From the NCBI GenBank assembly GCA_947455165.1, contig CANGMP010000002.1, positions 1-64,000 of the forward strand: 64,000 nt of DNA. The letters run 5' to 3'. The number at the start of each line of letters is the position of its first letter. Within the stretch, counting starts at the first letter, position 1. The DNA comes from Acidimicrobiaceae bacterium. Lineage in GTDB: Bacteria > Actinomycetota > Acidimicrobiia > Acidimicrobiales > RAAP-2. Positions 28,381 to 37,488 of this stretch are shown here, piece by piece. Made by a program: the position numbers and the translations under genes. The notes under the pieces are model-generated. The model ran no database searches. It saw only the letters and a list, made by a program, of their open reading frames with translations, and had not been told where the DNA came from.

Positions 28381-29922
28381 TTAGTGGCGGAAGTGGCGTT
28401 CGCCGGTCATCATCATCACGATGCCGGCCGCGTCGGCCGCATCGATTACTTCTTGGTCGCGCACCGAACCACCGGGCTGCACCACGGCGCTAACACCGGC
28501 CGAGGTCAGTGCGTCCAGTCCATCGGCAAAGGGGAAGAAGGCGTCAGAGGATGCGGCTCCACCAATCGCCAGATCTCCAGCCTTCTGCGTGGCAATACCG
28601 GCGGCCACCACGCGGGACTGCTGGCCGGCACCGACGCCGACGGCCACACCGTCGCGGGCGATGACGATGGCATTCGAGGTTGTGCGAGCACAGACGCGCC
28701 AAGCAATCTGGAGGTCGCGAAGTTCTTCGGCCGTGGGCTGACGCTTGGTGACACAACGCCAGTCGGTAACGGGCACGACGAGTTCGTCGGCATTCTGCAC
28801 GAGCGCCGTGTTACCGAAGGTACGAATCGAAAGGCCAAGCGCCTCGGGGGCCGGTGCACTCAAGAGTCGCGTGGCTTTGCGACGAGCGACGAGCGTCGCA
28901 ATGGCCTCGGGCGTCATAGAGGCGGCAATGATGACATCGGCCTGGGGACCGGCGGCGATCGATTCAGCGAGTTCCTGGTCGAGCTCTCCCCCGACGGCGA
29001 CGATGCCGCCAAAGGCACTCTGCGGGTCGGCGGCGAGGGCCTTGTTGAAGGCGTCGACCAGAGACGTACCGAGCGAAGCACCCGAGGCATTGGCGTGCTT
29101 AATGATTGCCACGGCGGGAGCACCATTGGCGTCGGCCGAGAGTTCGTGTACTAAGCGCCACGCGGCGTCGGCGTCAAAGAGGTTGAGGTAACTGAGTGGG
29201 GTGCCGGCGTGTTTTTCCACACCGTCCCACCACGTCGTAGTGCCGTGCAGGCGGTAGCGAGCACCAATCTGGTGGGGGTTCTCGCCGTAGCGAACAACGT
29301 CGGCACGATCCAGCGACAAGTGCAGGGTTGGTGGAACGATGGCGTCGGTGGCGCTCGGTGCTTCGCCGATGACGCCACCCTGGTCGAACCAGGCCACAAT
29401 CGCCGCGTCGTAAGCCGCGGTGTGAGCGAAGGCGTCGCGGGCCAACTGGTGGCGGGTCGCATCGGCGAGCGTGCCGCTGGCCTTCAACTCGGCCAACACC
29501 GTGTCGTACTGCGCCGGATTCGTCACAATGCCAACGTGCTGATGATTCTTGGCGGAGGCGCGAACCATTGTGGGACCACCGATATCGATCAGTTCAACGG
29601 AGGGGTCCATGTGAAAGGGGTAGAGATTGCACACGACCAAGTCGATGGCCGTGATGCCATTGGCCTCAAGGTCTGCGAGGTGACTTGGCTTGCTACGGTC
29701 CGCGAGGATGCCACCATGAATCTTGGGGTGGAGGGTCTTTACACGGCCGTCGAGCATTTCGGGTGACTGGGTCACTTCTTCGACCTTCTGGTGGGCAATA
29801 CCGGCCTCCGAGAGGGCCGTAGAGGTGCCGCCAGAGGCGATGAGGTCGACGTTGAGGGCTTCGAGGCCGCGGGCGAACTCCAGTAGTCCGGACTTATCCC
29901 AGACGCTCAGTAGAGCTCGCAT
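28381..29922 (-). CDS. purH: Bifunctional AICAR transformylase/IMP cyclohydrolase
   Basis: ALLSVWDKSGLLEFARGLEALNVDLIASGGTSTAL; MLDGRVKTLHPKIHGGIL; RYGENPHQ; KHANASGAS. Confidence 0.96.
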   Translation of the reverse strand: MRALLSVWDKSGLLEFARGLEALNVDLIASGGTSTALSEAGIAHQKVEEVTQSPEMLDGRVKTLHPKIHGGILADRSKPSHLADLEANGITAIDLVVCNLYPFHMDPSVELIDIGGPTMVRASAKNHQHVGIVTNPAQYDTVLAELKASGTLADATRHQLARDAFAHTAAYDAAIVAWFDQGGVIGEAPSATDAIVPPTLHLSLDRADVVRYGENPHQIGARYRLHGTTTWWDGVEKHAGTPLSYLNLFDADAAWRLVHELSADANGAPAVAIIKHANASGASLGTSLVDAFNKALAADPQSAFGGIVAVGGELDQELAESIAAGPQADVIIAASMTPEAIATLVARRKATRLLSAPAPEALGLSIRTFGNTALVQNADELVVPVTDWRCVTKRQPTAEELRDLQIAWRVCARTTSNAIVIARDGVAVGVGAGQQSRVVAAGIATQKAGDLAIGGAASSDAFFPFADGLDALTSAGVSAVVQPGGSVRDQEVIDAADAAGIVMMMTGERHFRH

Positions 29923-30010
29923 TTCGTGGCCTCACTTTCGGAGAATTCCCCAAAGAACTTCCATCAGCCTAGTTAGTGCGACCACCACCAATTTCGGGTG
30001 ATGCTGAGAG

Positions 30011-30616
30011 CTAGAGCGAGACGCTCTCGGGGTGCTCACCGGCCTCGAGGGCCATCAGAACGGCACGGATCACTTCGGGGTAAAGCACCCTCTCCGTCTG
30101 CTTAATGCGCTCCTGGAGGGACTCTTCTGTATCTCCCACTTCGACCCCAACTTCACGTTGCGCCAGGATTGGGCCCTCGTCGAGTTCTTCGGTAGCAATA
30201 TGAACCGTGCAGCCGGTAACGGTCGCTCCGGCGGCAAGGGCGTCTCGCACGGCGTGCCAGCCCTTGAAGGCCGGCAGGAGCGACGGGTGGGTGTTGAGAA
30301 CAACCCCCGGGAAGGCTTCGTGAAAGGAGCCGGAGGTAATGGTGCCAAAACCAGCCATGGCGATGAGATTGACTTCGTGGTGACGAAGTGTTTTCACCAA
30401 CGCGAGGGAATACGCCTCACGGTCAAAGGCTTTGGTAAATCCACCAAAGTCACCCCGGCTCACTAGAGCGGCGGGAATCCCCGCCGCTTTAGCAATATCG
30501 AATCCGCGGCACGGCCGATCGGCTAGCACCACGTCTACGTGAATTCCTTCGGCCAGCATCGACTCGAGAATCGTGCCTGATCCAGAGACCAAGACGGCGA
30601 GTCGGGGGCTGGCCAC
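30011..30616 (-). CDS. purN: Phosphoribosylglycinamide formyltransferase
   Basis: LAVLVSGSGTILESML; VNLIAMAGFGTI; VVLNTHPSLLPAFKGWHAVRDALAAGATVTGCTVHIATEELDEGPIL. GTG start at 30616, just after the sucD stop. Confidence 0.92.
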   Translation of the reverse strand: MASPRLAVLVSGSGTILESMLAEGIHVDVVLADRPCRGFDIAKAAGIPAALVSRGDFGGFTKAFDREAYSLALVKTLRHHEVNLIAMAGFGTITSGSFHEAFPGVVLNTHPSLLPAFKGWHAVRDALAAGATVTGCTVHIATEELDEGPILAQREVGVEVGDTEESLQERIKQTERVLYPEVIRAVLMALEAGEHPESVSL

Positions 30617-30620
30617 GCGC

Positions 30621-31505
30621 TTAGAGCGCTCGGACGATTTCGACCATCTTTTCGCCAGCCTCGGTCGGGTTCTGGCAGACGTGAACGCCAGCTTCGCGCA
30701 GTGCGTCCATCTTGGCCTGAGCCGTTCCCTTGGAACCCGAGATGATGGCACCAGCGTGACCCATCTTGCGTCCAGGAGGAGCGGTGACGCCGGCGATGTA
30801 GGACACGACCGGCTTGGTCATGTTGGCCTTGATCCACTCGGCAGCGTTCTCTTCTTCGCTTCCGCCGATTTCACCGATCATCATGACGGCCTTAGTTTCG
30901 GGGTCGTCGTTGAAGGCCTTGAGGCAGTCAATGAAGTTGGTGCCGGGAACTGGGTCGCCACCAATACCGACACAGGTCGTCTGACCAATGCCCTGCTGGC
31001 TGAGTTCGTGGAGGGCCTGGTAGGTCAGGGTGCCGGAGCGCGACACGATGCCGACGGGACCGCCGGGCAGCGCAATGTCACCCGAGGTAATGCCGATGTT
31101 GCACTTTCCGGGGCTGATGATGCCGGGGCAGTTCGGGCCGAGCAAGCGGACGTTCGGAAAGTCCTGCTTCAAGCGGTTGTAGGTGACGGCCTCGTCCTGG
31201 GCGGGAATGCCCTCGGTGATGCACACGATAAAGGTGATGCCACCCTCGGCGGCTTCCAAGATGGCGGCGGCGGCGAACTTCGGTGGAACCGATACGAACG
31301 ACGCAGTGGCGCCCGTAGCGTCCACGGCTTCCTTCACCGAGTTGAACACGGGAATGCCGTCAACGTCGGTGCCACCCTTGCCGGGGGTCACGCCGCCGAC
31401 AACCTTGGTGCCGTAGTCGCGGTTACGCAGGCCGTGGAAACGACCTTGACCACCGGTCAGACCCTGGACAATGACTTTGGTGTTTTCGTCTACAAAAATG
31501 CTCAT
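30621..31505 (-). CDS. sucD: Succinyl-CoA ligase subunit alpha
   Basis: [72 protein letters not shown]-type signature; [17 protein letters not shown]. Confidence 0.96.
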   Translation of the reverse strand: MSIFVDENTKVIVQGLTGGQGRFHGLRNRDYGTKVVGGVTPGKGGTDVDGIPVFNSVKEAVDATGATASFVSVPPKFAAAAILEAAEGGITFIVCITEGIPAQDEAVTYNRLKQDFPNVRLLGPNCPGIISPGKCNIGITSGDIALPGGPVGIVSRSGTLTYQALHELSQQGIGQTTCVGIGGDPVPGTNFIDCLKAFNDDPETKAVMMIGEIGGSEEENAAEWIKANMTKPVVSYIAGVTAPPGRKMGHAGAIISGSKGTAQAKMDALREAGVHVCQNPTEAGEKMVEIVRAL

Positions 31506-31514
31506 GGTTCTTCC

Positions 31515-32657
31515 TTAGGCGTTTGCCAAGCCAACGGCCCTGCGGGCGGCGTCGAGCATGGTCGGTTCGGTAATCAACTTCTCGTTCAGGTGGGGAGCCA
31601 AAATGGCGCGGCCCTCAATGGCGTTCGTGCCGTCGAGTCGCAGCACGATCGGTGAGTTAATCGTCACCTTCTCGAGCGCCCCAAGGACACCCTTGGCTAC
31701 TTCGTCGACGCGGGTGATGCCACCGAAGATGTTGACGAAGATGGCCTTGACCTTGGGGTCGGCGTTGATGACTTCGAGCGCGGCGGCCATGACGTCAGCG
31801 TTCGCACCACCACCGATGTCGAGGAAGTTCGCAGCCGTACCGCCGACTTGGTTCACCACGTCGAGGGTGCTCATCGCAAGACCCGCACCGTTGGCAATAA
31901 TGCCGACCGTGCCGTCGAGTCCGATGTAGTTGAGACCCTTTTCCTTCGCCATTTTTTCGCGAGGGTCTTCGGTCTCATTGGCGCGGAACGCCTCCCACTC
32001 AGGGTGACGGAACGACGCGTTCTCATCCAGAGTGACCTTGGCATCGAGGGCGTGCACGTTGCCTTGGGGGGTCAAGATCAACGGGTTGATCTCGGCGAGG
32101 TCGCAGTCACCTTCGGTGTAGCAGCGGTAGAGCTTGACGAGCAGTTCGGCGGCCTGAGCCTGCGCTTCGTCGTCGAGCTTGGCATCCTTGACCCACTGCT
32201 GAGCCGTTGCGAGGTCGAGACCCTTGATCGGGTCAATTGAGAGAAGAGAAATCGCCGTTGGGTCTTCTTCGGCCACAACTTCAATCTCGACACCACCCTG
32301 GGCACTCAGCATGCCGAGGTGCTTCTTATTGGGACGGTCCAACGTGAAAGAGGCGTAGTACTCCTTCTTGATGTCGCTCGAGCGCTCAATCCAGATGATG
32401 TGGACCGTGTGGCCCTTGATGTCCATGCCCAAAATGTTGGTGGCGTGCTTACGAACTTCCTCGGCGTTGTCGGCAAGCTGAATACCACCGGCCTTGCCAC
32501 GTCCGCCGACCTTGACTTGCGCCTTGACAACGACGGGGTAGCCAATGCGGTCGGCAATGGCGACGGCTTCATCGACAGAGTCGGTGGCGTCACCGGGTGA
32601 AACGGGAATGTCGTAACGAGCAAAGTACTGCTTGCCCTGATATTCGAAGAGGTCCAT
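31515..32657 (-). CDS. sucC: Succinyl-CoA ligase subunit beta
   Basis: MDLFEYQGKQYFARYDIPVSPG; ATP-grasp VVKAQVKVGGRGKAGGI; FVNIFGGITRVDEVAKGV. Confidence 0.96.
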   Translation of the reverse strand: MDLFEYQGKQYFARYDIPVSPGDATDSVDEAVAIADRIGYPVVVKAQVKVGGRGKAGGIQLADNAEEVRKHATNILGMDIKGHTVHIIWIERSSDIKKEYYASFTLDRPNKKHLGMLSAQGGVEIEVVAEEDPTAISLLSIDPIKGLDLATAQQWVKDAKLDDEAQAQAAELLVKLYRCYTEGDCDLAEINPLILTPQGNVHALDAKVTLDENASFRHPEWEAFRANETEDPREKMAKEKGLNYIGLDGTVGIIANGAGLAMSTLDVVNQVGGTAANFLDIGGGANADVMAAALEVINADPKVKAIFVNIFGGITRVDEVAKGVLGALEKVTINSPIVLRLDGTNAIEGRAILAPHLNEKLITEPTMLDAARRAVGLANA

Positions 32658-32695
32658 TACTTCTCACTTTCGGCGTTGGAACGCCACTCAGCCGC

Positions 32696-33103
32696 TTACG
32701 CGGGCTCTCTTTCGTCTAATGCGCTCTCGAGCCACGAGCCAATCTCACCCAACGGCGAACCGGGGGTAAAGACTCGGGCCACGCCCGCTGCTTCCAGCGG
32801 AGCGATGTCGTCTTCAGGAATGATCCCGCCGACAACAACCAAGACATCTTCGCGACCGGCGGCACGAAGCTGCTCAATGACGCGAGGGACCAGTACCAGG
32901 TGGGCACCGGAGAGAAGGGAGAGGCCGAGGGCATCGGCGTCTTCTTGGAGAACGGCCTGCACCACTTGGTCGGGCGTCTGGTGGAGGCCGGTGTAGACGA
33001 CCTCAAAACCGGCGTCCCGGAGGGTACGAGCAATGACCTTGGCACCGCGGTCGTGACCGTCGAGTCCAGGCTTGGCTACTACTACGCGATACGTGCGCTT
33101 CAT
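32696..33103 (-). CDS. Stand-alone B12-binding domain protein (methylmalonyl-CoA mutase C-terminal type)
   Basis: VVVAKPGLDGHDRGAKVIARTLRDAGFEVVYTGLHQTPDQVVQAVLQEDADALGLSLLSGAH; contains the DxHxxG B12-binding motif (DGHDRG). Confidence 0.9.
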   Translation of the reverse strand: MKRTYRVVVAKPGLDGHDRGAKVIARTLRDAGFEVVYTGLHQTPDQVVQAVLQEDADALGLSLLSGAHLVLVPRVIEQLRAAGREDVLVVVGGIIPEDDIAPLEAAGVARVFTPGSPLGEIGSWLESALDEREPA

Positions 33104-33208
33104 CGGCTAAAGAGCATAGGGCGGATGAAAGGGTGCCCCTTGCGCCCGTCCGGCCCGTGACGGGCGAACCACAGTGGCCCCGGGGTCCTGAGAACTAGCG
33201 TTAGAGCG

Positions 33209-34114
33209 ATGAGTAGCCCAATCCGAGTCCTGCGAGGCGTGCTCAGCGCCCTCCGGCCGCGCCAGTGGGTCAAAAACGGTCTCGTCGTCGTGGCGCCCGT
33301 CGCGGCCGCGGACCTGACGAACCGGACCGTGCTGATCCACACCCTGTACGCCTTTTTGGCCTTTTCCTGCACCGCATCGGGCCTCTACCTCCTCAATGAC
33401 GTTCGTGACAAGCAGAGCGATCTAGCCCACCCCGCGAAGCGCAACCGGGCCATTGCGTCCGGCATCGTGCCCGTGGCGGTCGCTCTCGTCCTCTTCGTCG
33501 TACTCCTCGTCGTCGGTGGCCTCTTGGCTTGGGTCGGCGGAACCGACAGCCACGCCCTCTTCTACGTACTCCTGACCTACGCCGTACTCACCATGGCCTA
33601 CTCGTCGGGCCTCAAGCGCCAGCCGGTTATTGAGTTCGCCATTGTCGCCAGTGGGTTTTTCCTGCGGGCCCTCGGTGGCGCCGTTGCGAGCAATCTCTTT
33701 GTCTCCAACTGGTTCCTCGCGGTCACGGCCTTTGCTGCACTATTTCTCGTTATCGGCAAGCGTTCGGCCGAACTTCAAGAGCTGGGTGAGCGCGCCGCCA
33801 CCCATCGTCGAGTTCTCAGCGAATACACACTCCCCTTCCTTCAATCGAGCCTCACGCTGGTCGCGTCGGTTGTGGTCACGACCTACTGCCTGTGGGCCTT
33901 TGACGTTTCCTCGACGGGCCTATCGAACGTTCATCACCGCGTCGTATTGATTCGCCTCACCGTCGTGCCGGTCGTTTTGGCTATTCTGCACATCTTGCGA
34001 CTGCAGGAACGGGGTGAAGGTGGCGCGCCCGAAGACCTCGTCTTTAGCGATCGCACCCTCCAAGCTCTCGGCCTCGTCTGGGCCGTGCTCTTTTTCTTCG
34101 GGATCCAGGCATGA
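33209..34114 (+). CDS. UbiA-family decaprenyl-phosphate phosphoribosyltransferase
   Basis: LRPRQWVKNGLVVVAPVAA; YLLNDVRDKQSDLAHPAKRNRAIASG; FFLRALGGAVAS. Directly upstream of dprE1/dprE2, as in mycobacteria. Confidence 0.9.
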   Translation: MSSPIRVLRGVLSALRPRQWVKNGLVVVAPVAAADLTNRTVLIHTLYAFLAFSCTASGLYLLNDVRDKQSDLAHPAKRNRAIASGIVPVAVALVLFVVLLVVGGLLAWVGGTDSHALFYVLLTYAVLTMAYSSGLKRQPVIEFAIVASGFFLRALGGAVASNLFVSNWFLAVTAFAALFLVIGKRSAELQELGERAATHRRVLSEYTLPFLQSSLTLVASVVVTTYCLWAFDVSSTGLSNVHHRVVLIRLTVVPVVLAILHILRLQERGEGGAPEDLVFSDRTLQALGLVWAVLFFFGIQA

Positions 34115-35433
34115 CGCGCGAGCGACTCTACGGATGGGGCCGAACCTCACCGAGTGTGGCCGAGGTGCTCGCGCCAATCGCTAGTGACGTCGAGAACGAA
34201 CTGCACCGCGCTCCGCGCCTCTTGGCCCGCGGCCTCGGTCGAAGCTACGGCGACGCCGCCCAGCTGGCCGGTGGCACCGTGCTTCGCTCGAGTGAGATGG
34301 CGACGATGTCACCAATCTCTTCCGATGGGCGCGTCACGGTTGAGGCCGGCGTCACCATTGATGATCTCATCCGCGTTGGCGTGCCCCAGGGCTGGTTCGT
34401 ACCCGTAACGCCCGGTACCCGTCAGGTCAGCGTCGGTGGCGCGATTGCGGCCGACGTGCACGGAAAAAATCATCACGTCGAGGGATCATTTGGCCACCAC
34501 GTGCTCTCGATGAGACTTGCGACCCCACGAGGAATCATCTCCTGCAGTCCGACCGTCGAGTCCGAGCTCTTCTGGGCCACGTTTGGTGGCATGGGCCTTA
34601 CCGGTGTGGTGCTCGACGCCGAACTCCAGTTGATTGCGATTTCAAGCACTGACGTGTTAGTTGACACCACCCGCTTTAACAACCTCGACGCCGTAATGAA
34701 CGAGATGAGCAGTGGCGACCATCGGTATCGCTACTCCGTGGCGTGGGTCGACTGCATGACCACGGGGTCCTCGATGGGCCGGGCCATCTTGACTCGAGGA
34801 GACCACGCGACAGAGTCACGGAGCGAACTCGCCCCCCCTCGCGAGGCCAAGTTGGCGGTGCCCTTCAACGCACCTAGTGGACTACTCAACCCCCTGACGA
34901 TTCGCGCCTTTAACGAACTCTGGTTTCGCGCTGCTCCTAAGCAACGACGCGATGAAGCACAGTCAATCAGCTCCTTCTTTCACCCCCTCGACGGAGTCCG
35001 GGACTGGAATCGGCTCTACGGTCGCAAGGGATTTGTTCAGTACCAGTTCGCCGTTCCCGACACGGCCGGCGAAACGGTCGTCGACGCCATCAAGACCCTG
35101 TCGACGTCGAAGGTACCGAGCTTTCTCGCGGTGTTGAAGCGTTTTGGTGCCGGCACTCCGGGACCGCTTTCCTTCCCGATGCCCGGCTGGACATTGGCCC
35201 TCGACCTCCCGGTCGGACCGAGCGCATTGCCCGGAGTCTTAGACCAACTCGATGAACTGGTGACCAACGCCGGCGGTCGGGTCTACTTGGCCAAGGACGC
35301 TCGACTCGACCCGGCGCACTTTCGAGCGATGTACCCCCGGTACCAAGAGTTTCTCGCCATCAAACACCGTGTCGACCCTGACGACATCATCTCGAGCGAT
35401 CTCGCTCGGCGTCTAGAACTCATTAGAAAGTAA
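34111..35433 (+). CDS. dprE1: Decaprenylphosphoryl-beta-D-ribose oxidase
   Basis: ARGLGRSYGDAAQ; FVPVTPGTRQVSVGGAIAADVHGKNHHVEGSFGHHV; MPGWTLALDLPVG; VYLAKDARLDPAHFRAMYPR; SSDLARRLEL. Confidence 0.94.
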   Translation: MTRERLYGWGRTSPSVAEVLAPIASDVENELHRAPRLLARGLGRSYGDAAQLAGGTVLRSSEMATMSPISSDGRVTVEAGVTIDDLIRVGVPQGWFVPVTPGTRQVSVGGAIAADVHGKNHHVEGSFGHHVLSMRLATPRGIISCSPTVESELFWATFGGMGLTGVVLDAELQLIAISSTDVLVDTTRFNNLDAVMNEMSSGDHRYRYSVAWVDCMTTGSSMGRAILTRGDHATESRSELAPPREAKLAVPFNAPSGLLNPLTIRAFNELWFRAAPKQRRDEAQSISSFFHPLDGVRDWNRLYGRKGFVQYQFAVPDTAGETVVDAIKTLSTSKVPSFLAVLKRFGAGTPGPLSFPMPGWTLALDLPVGPSALPGVLDQLDELVTNAGGRVYLAKDARLDPAHFRAMYPRYQEFLAIKHRVDPDDIISSDLARRLELIRK

Positions 35434-35438
35434 GAACT

Positions 35439-36209
35439 ATGGAAAATGCCTTCGGTCAACCACAAACTGTCGTCGTCCTCGGCGGTAGCTCGGACATTGC
35501 TCGTGAACTCACGACGAAGCTCTGCGCTGAACGCGCTCGCACGGTCGTTCTTGCAGGACGCAATGAACAACTGCTTAATGAAGCCGCCGCCGAAGCCCAG
35601 CGGGCCGGTGCGACGCTGACGCCAATCGTTCGCTTTGACGCCGAGGACGTGACGAGCGCCGAGCGTGCGGTCCGCGAATCCTTTGAAGCCGTTGGCGCCC
35701 CAGTCGACCTCGTCGTGATTGCCGTGGGCCTCCTCGGCAACCAGGAAGTCGATGAGAATGATCCCGCCGCCGCCGCGCGTATGTCAATTGTGAACTACGC
35801 CTGGCCGGTCTCGGCACTGGCTGCGCTTCGTGAACGAATGATTGCTCAGGGGGCCGGACGCATCGTGGTCATCAGTTCGGTCGCCGGTATTCGTGTTCGA
35901 CGGGGTTCCTACCTCTACAGCGGTGCCAAGGCCGGACTGGACCGACTCTGCGAGGGCTACGCCGACTCGCTGATTGGCACCGGGGTCACGTTGCAGATTG
36001 TCCGCCCTGGCTTTGTCCATACCAAGATGACTACCGGCATGAAGCCGGCCCCCTTCTCAGTGGACGCCACCAAGGTGGCCAACGACATCGTGGCGGGAAT
36101 GCGCACTCCGCAGCGAATCATCTACACACCCGGCATCATGAAGTGGCTCTTCGCCATTCTTCGCCACCTGCCCGCGCCGCTCTGGCGCAAGATCAACGAA
36201 GACCGCTAG
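35439..36209 (+). CDS. dprE2: Decaprenylphosphoryl-D-2-keto-erythro-pentose reductase (SDR)
   Basis: Rossmann motif VVVLGGSSDIARELT, YSGAKAGLDRLCEGYADSL, VRPGFVHTKMTTGM; position after dprE1. Confidence 0.92.
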   Translation: MENAFGQPQTVVVLGGSSDIARELTTKLCAERARTVVLAGRNEQLLNEAAAEAQRAGATLTPIVRFDAEDVTSAERAVRESFEAVGAPVDLVVIAVGLLGNQEVDENDPAAAARMSIVNYAWPVSALAALRERMIAQGAGRIVVISSVAGIRVRRGSYLYSGAKAGLDRLCEGYADSLIGTGVTLQIVRPGFVHTKMTTGMKPAPFSVDATKVANDIVAGMRTPQRIIYTPGIMKWLFAILRHLPAPLWRKINEDR

Positions 36210-37462
36210 GGCTTCGTGGTGGTGGTTGTTCCCGTCAGGGCCGACTCACGAAACGACATCGTAAAGAAGTCGCGATTCCACCACGTCGTGAAGTAACGGC
36301 TGGGTGGACCAACCATGGTCGACAGCAACTTCTTTCCGTCACCACCATTTACGAACTTGCCAAGCTTGGCGTTAAACGACGAGAACTGTACCCAGTCGGT
36401 ATTGATGTCGAGTTCCATGGCTCGCACCGCGCCAGCGCGAATCAAGACGTCGGCCAGCGAACCAATCGTCAGTGCCGGGCCACCGGCGTAGATGATGGCC
36501 CCGTTGCTCGTGACGCCGATACCACTGCGCCAAACGTCGAACTTGCCGCCGAGCGTCTTGCCCCAGCGAAGCGTGTTGGTTGCATCGAGTCCTGCCACCG
36601 GCTTTGCGTTATCCACGATGAGATCCAGGTTTTGGCGAACCTCACGAACGTCCGACGTCATCTTGAAGTCACGGCCCCACTCACCCACGGTGAGTTTGCC
36701 GCTGTTATAGATAACGACCGACGCCCCGCCCTTGCGTAATGGAAGGACGGTCTTGCCATCGGTGTAGTAGCCACCGTTGGCATCTTGCATTCGGAATCCG
36801 GCGTTAAAGGCGGCGACCAGGTTGCCAGTCGTCTTCGGCAAAATTGGCGCGCTGTGCTTGTAAGGGCCGCCACCGGGAATGAATGATCCCGAGTAGAGCT
36901 GGGCTTCGAGAAGGGTCGGGTCCATCCAGACGAGACCGATGACATAGCTGGTGTGCACGGCGTCAGGACGAATAAAAGACTCGTACATCGCGGGAATACC
37001 GGCCGAAGTGCGTCGACCAACGGGATGCCAGACGCCCTCGCCGGCTTGAGCAACTTTGGCCGGCGTCGAAACGGTGGCCGGGGCCGGAAGGTGACCCTCG
37101 CGAGGAATGTTGACGTCGGGTGAACCAGAGCCGAAGTCATTCTTAGATGGGTCGCCACCCTTCTTTGGCGCATTGAGGGAGTAGTAACGCTGCTCGACCC
37201 AGGTGACGATCGATCCCATGCCGTGCTCGCGGCCCCACTCGGCCCCGCGGGCCGAGAGCGAGACGCCGTAGCTCTGGTTCGTGAGAGCAAAGGCCAGCGT
37301 CGTACCGAGATACAACGCGTACCCAAGCGTCAGGACCGAGACCACGAGGACCACTCGGCGGCGCCAGTAAACGAACTTGGGGTGACGAATCTGACCAGTG
37401 ACGTGCGGGGGACGACGGTCGAGGCGCGCCTGTCGTGTTTGTGGCGTCGAGTCGTCGGTCAT
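36206..37462 (-). CDS. Phosphodiester glycosidase (NAGPA/DUF2233-like) family, membrane anchored
   Basis: N-terminal TM; LVAAFNAGFRMQDANGGYYTDGKTVLPLRKGGASVVIYNSGKLTVGEWGRD; RQNLDLIVDNAKP; MELDINTDWVQFS. Confidence 0.8.
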   Translation of the reverse strand: MTDDSTPQTRQARLDRRPPHVTGQIRHPKFVYWRRRVVLVVSVLTLGYALYLGTTLAFALTNQSYGVSLSARGAEWGREHGMGSIVTWVEQRYYSLNAPKKGGDPSKNDFGSGSPDVNIPREGHLPAPATVSTPAKVAQAGEGVWHPVGRRTSAGIPAMYESFIRPDAVHTSYVIGLVWMDPTLLEAQLYSGSFIPGGGPYKHSAPILPKTTGNLVAAFNAGFRMQDANGGYYTDGKTVLPLRKGGASVVIYNSGKLTVGEWGRDFKMTSDVREVRQNLDLIVDNAKPVAGLDATNTLRWGKTLGGKFDVWRSGIGVTSNGAIIYAGGPALTIGSLADVLIRAGAVRAMELDINTDWVQFSSFNAKLGKFVNGGDGKKLLSTMVGPPSRYFTTWWNRDFFTMSFRESALTGTTTTTKP

Positions 37463-37488
37463 CTTGATAATGCTAGAGACTTATCGCC

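Noticed and set aside
28384-29154. 256-aa plus-strand ORF
   Set aside because: Antisense to purH.
30616-30751. Extended N-terminus of the purN ORF
   Set aside because: The extra residues lie inside sucD in another frame; PurN homology begins at the GTG at 30616.
30573-31655. 360-aa plus-strand ORF
   Set aside because: Antisense to sucD and the end of sucC; shadow ORF.
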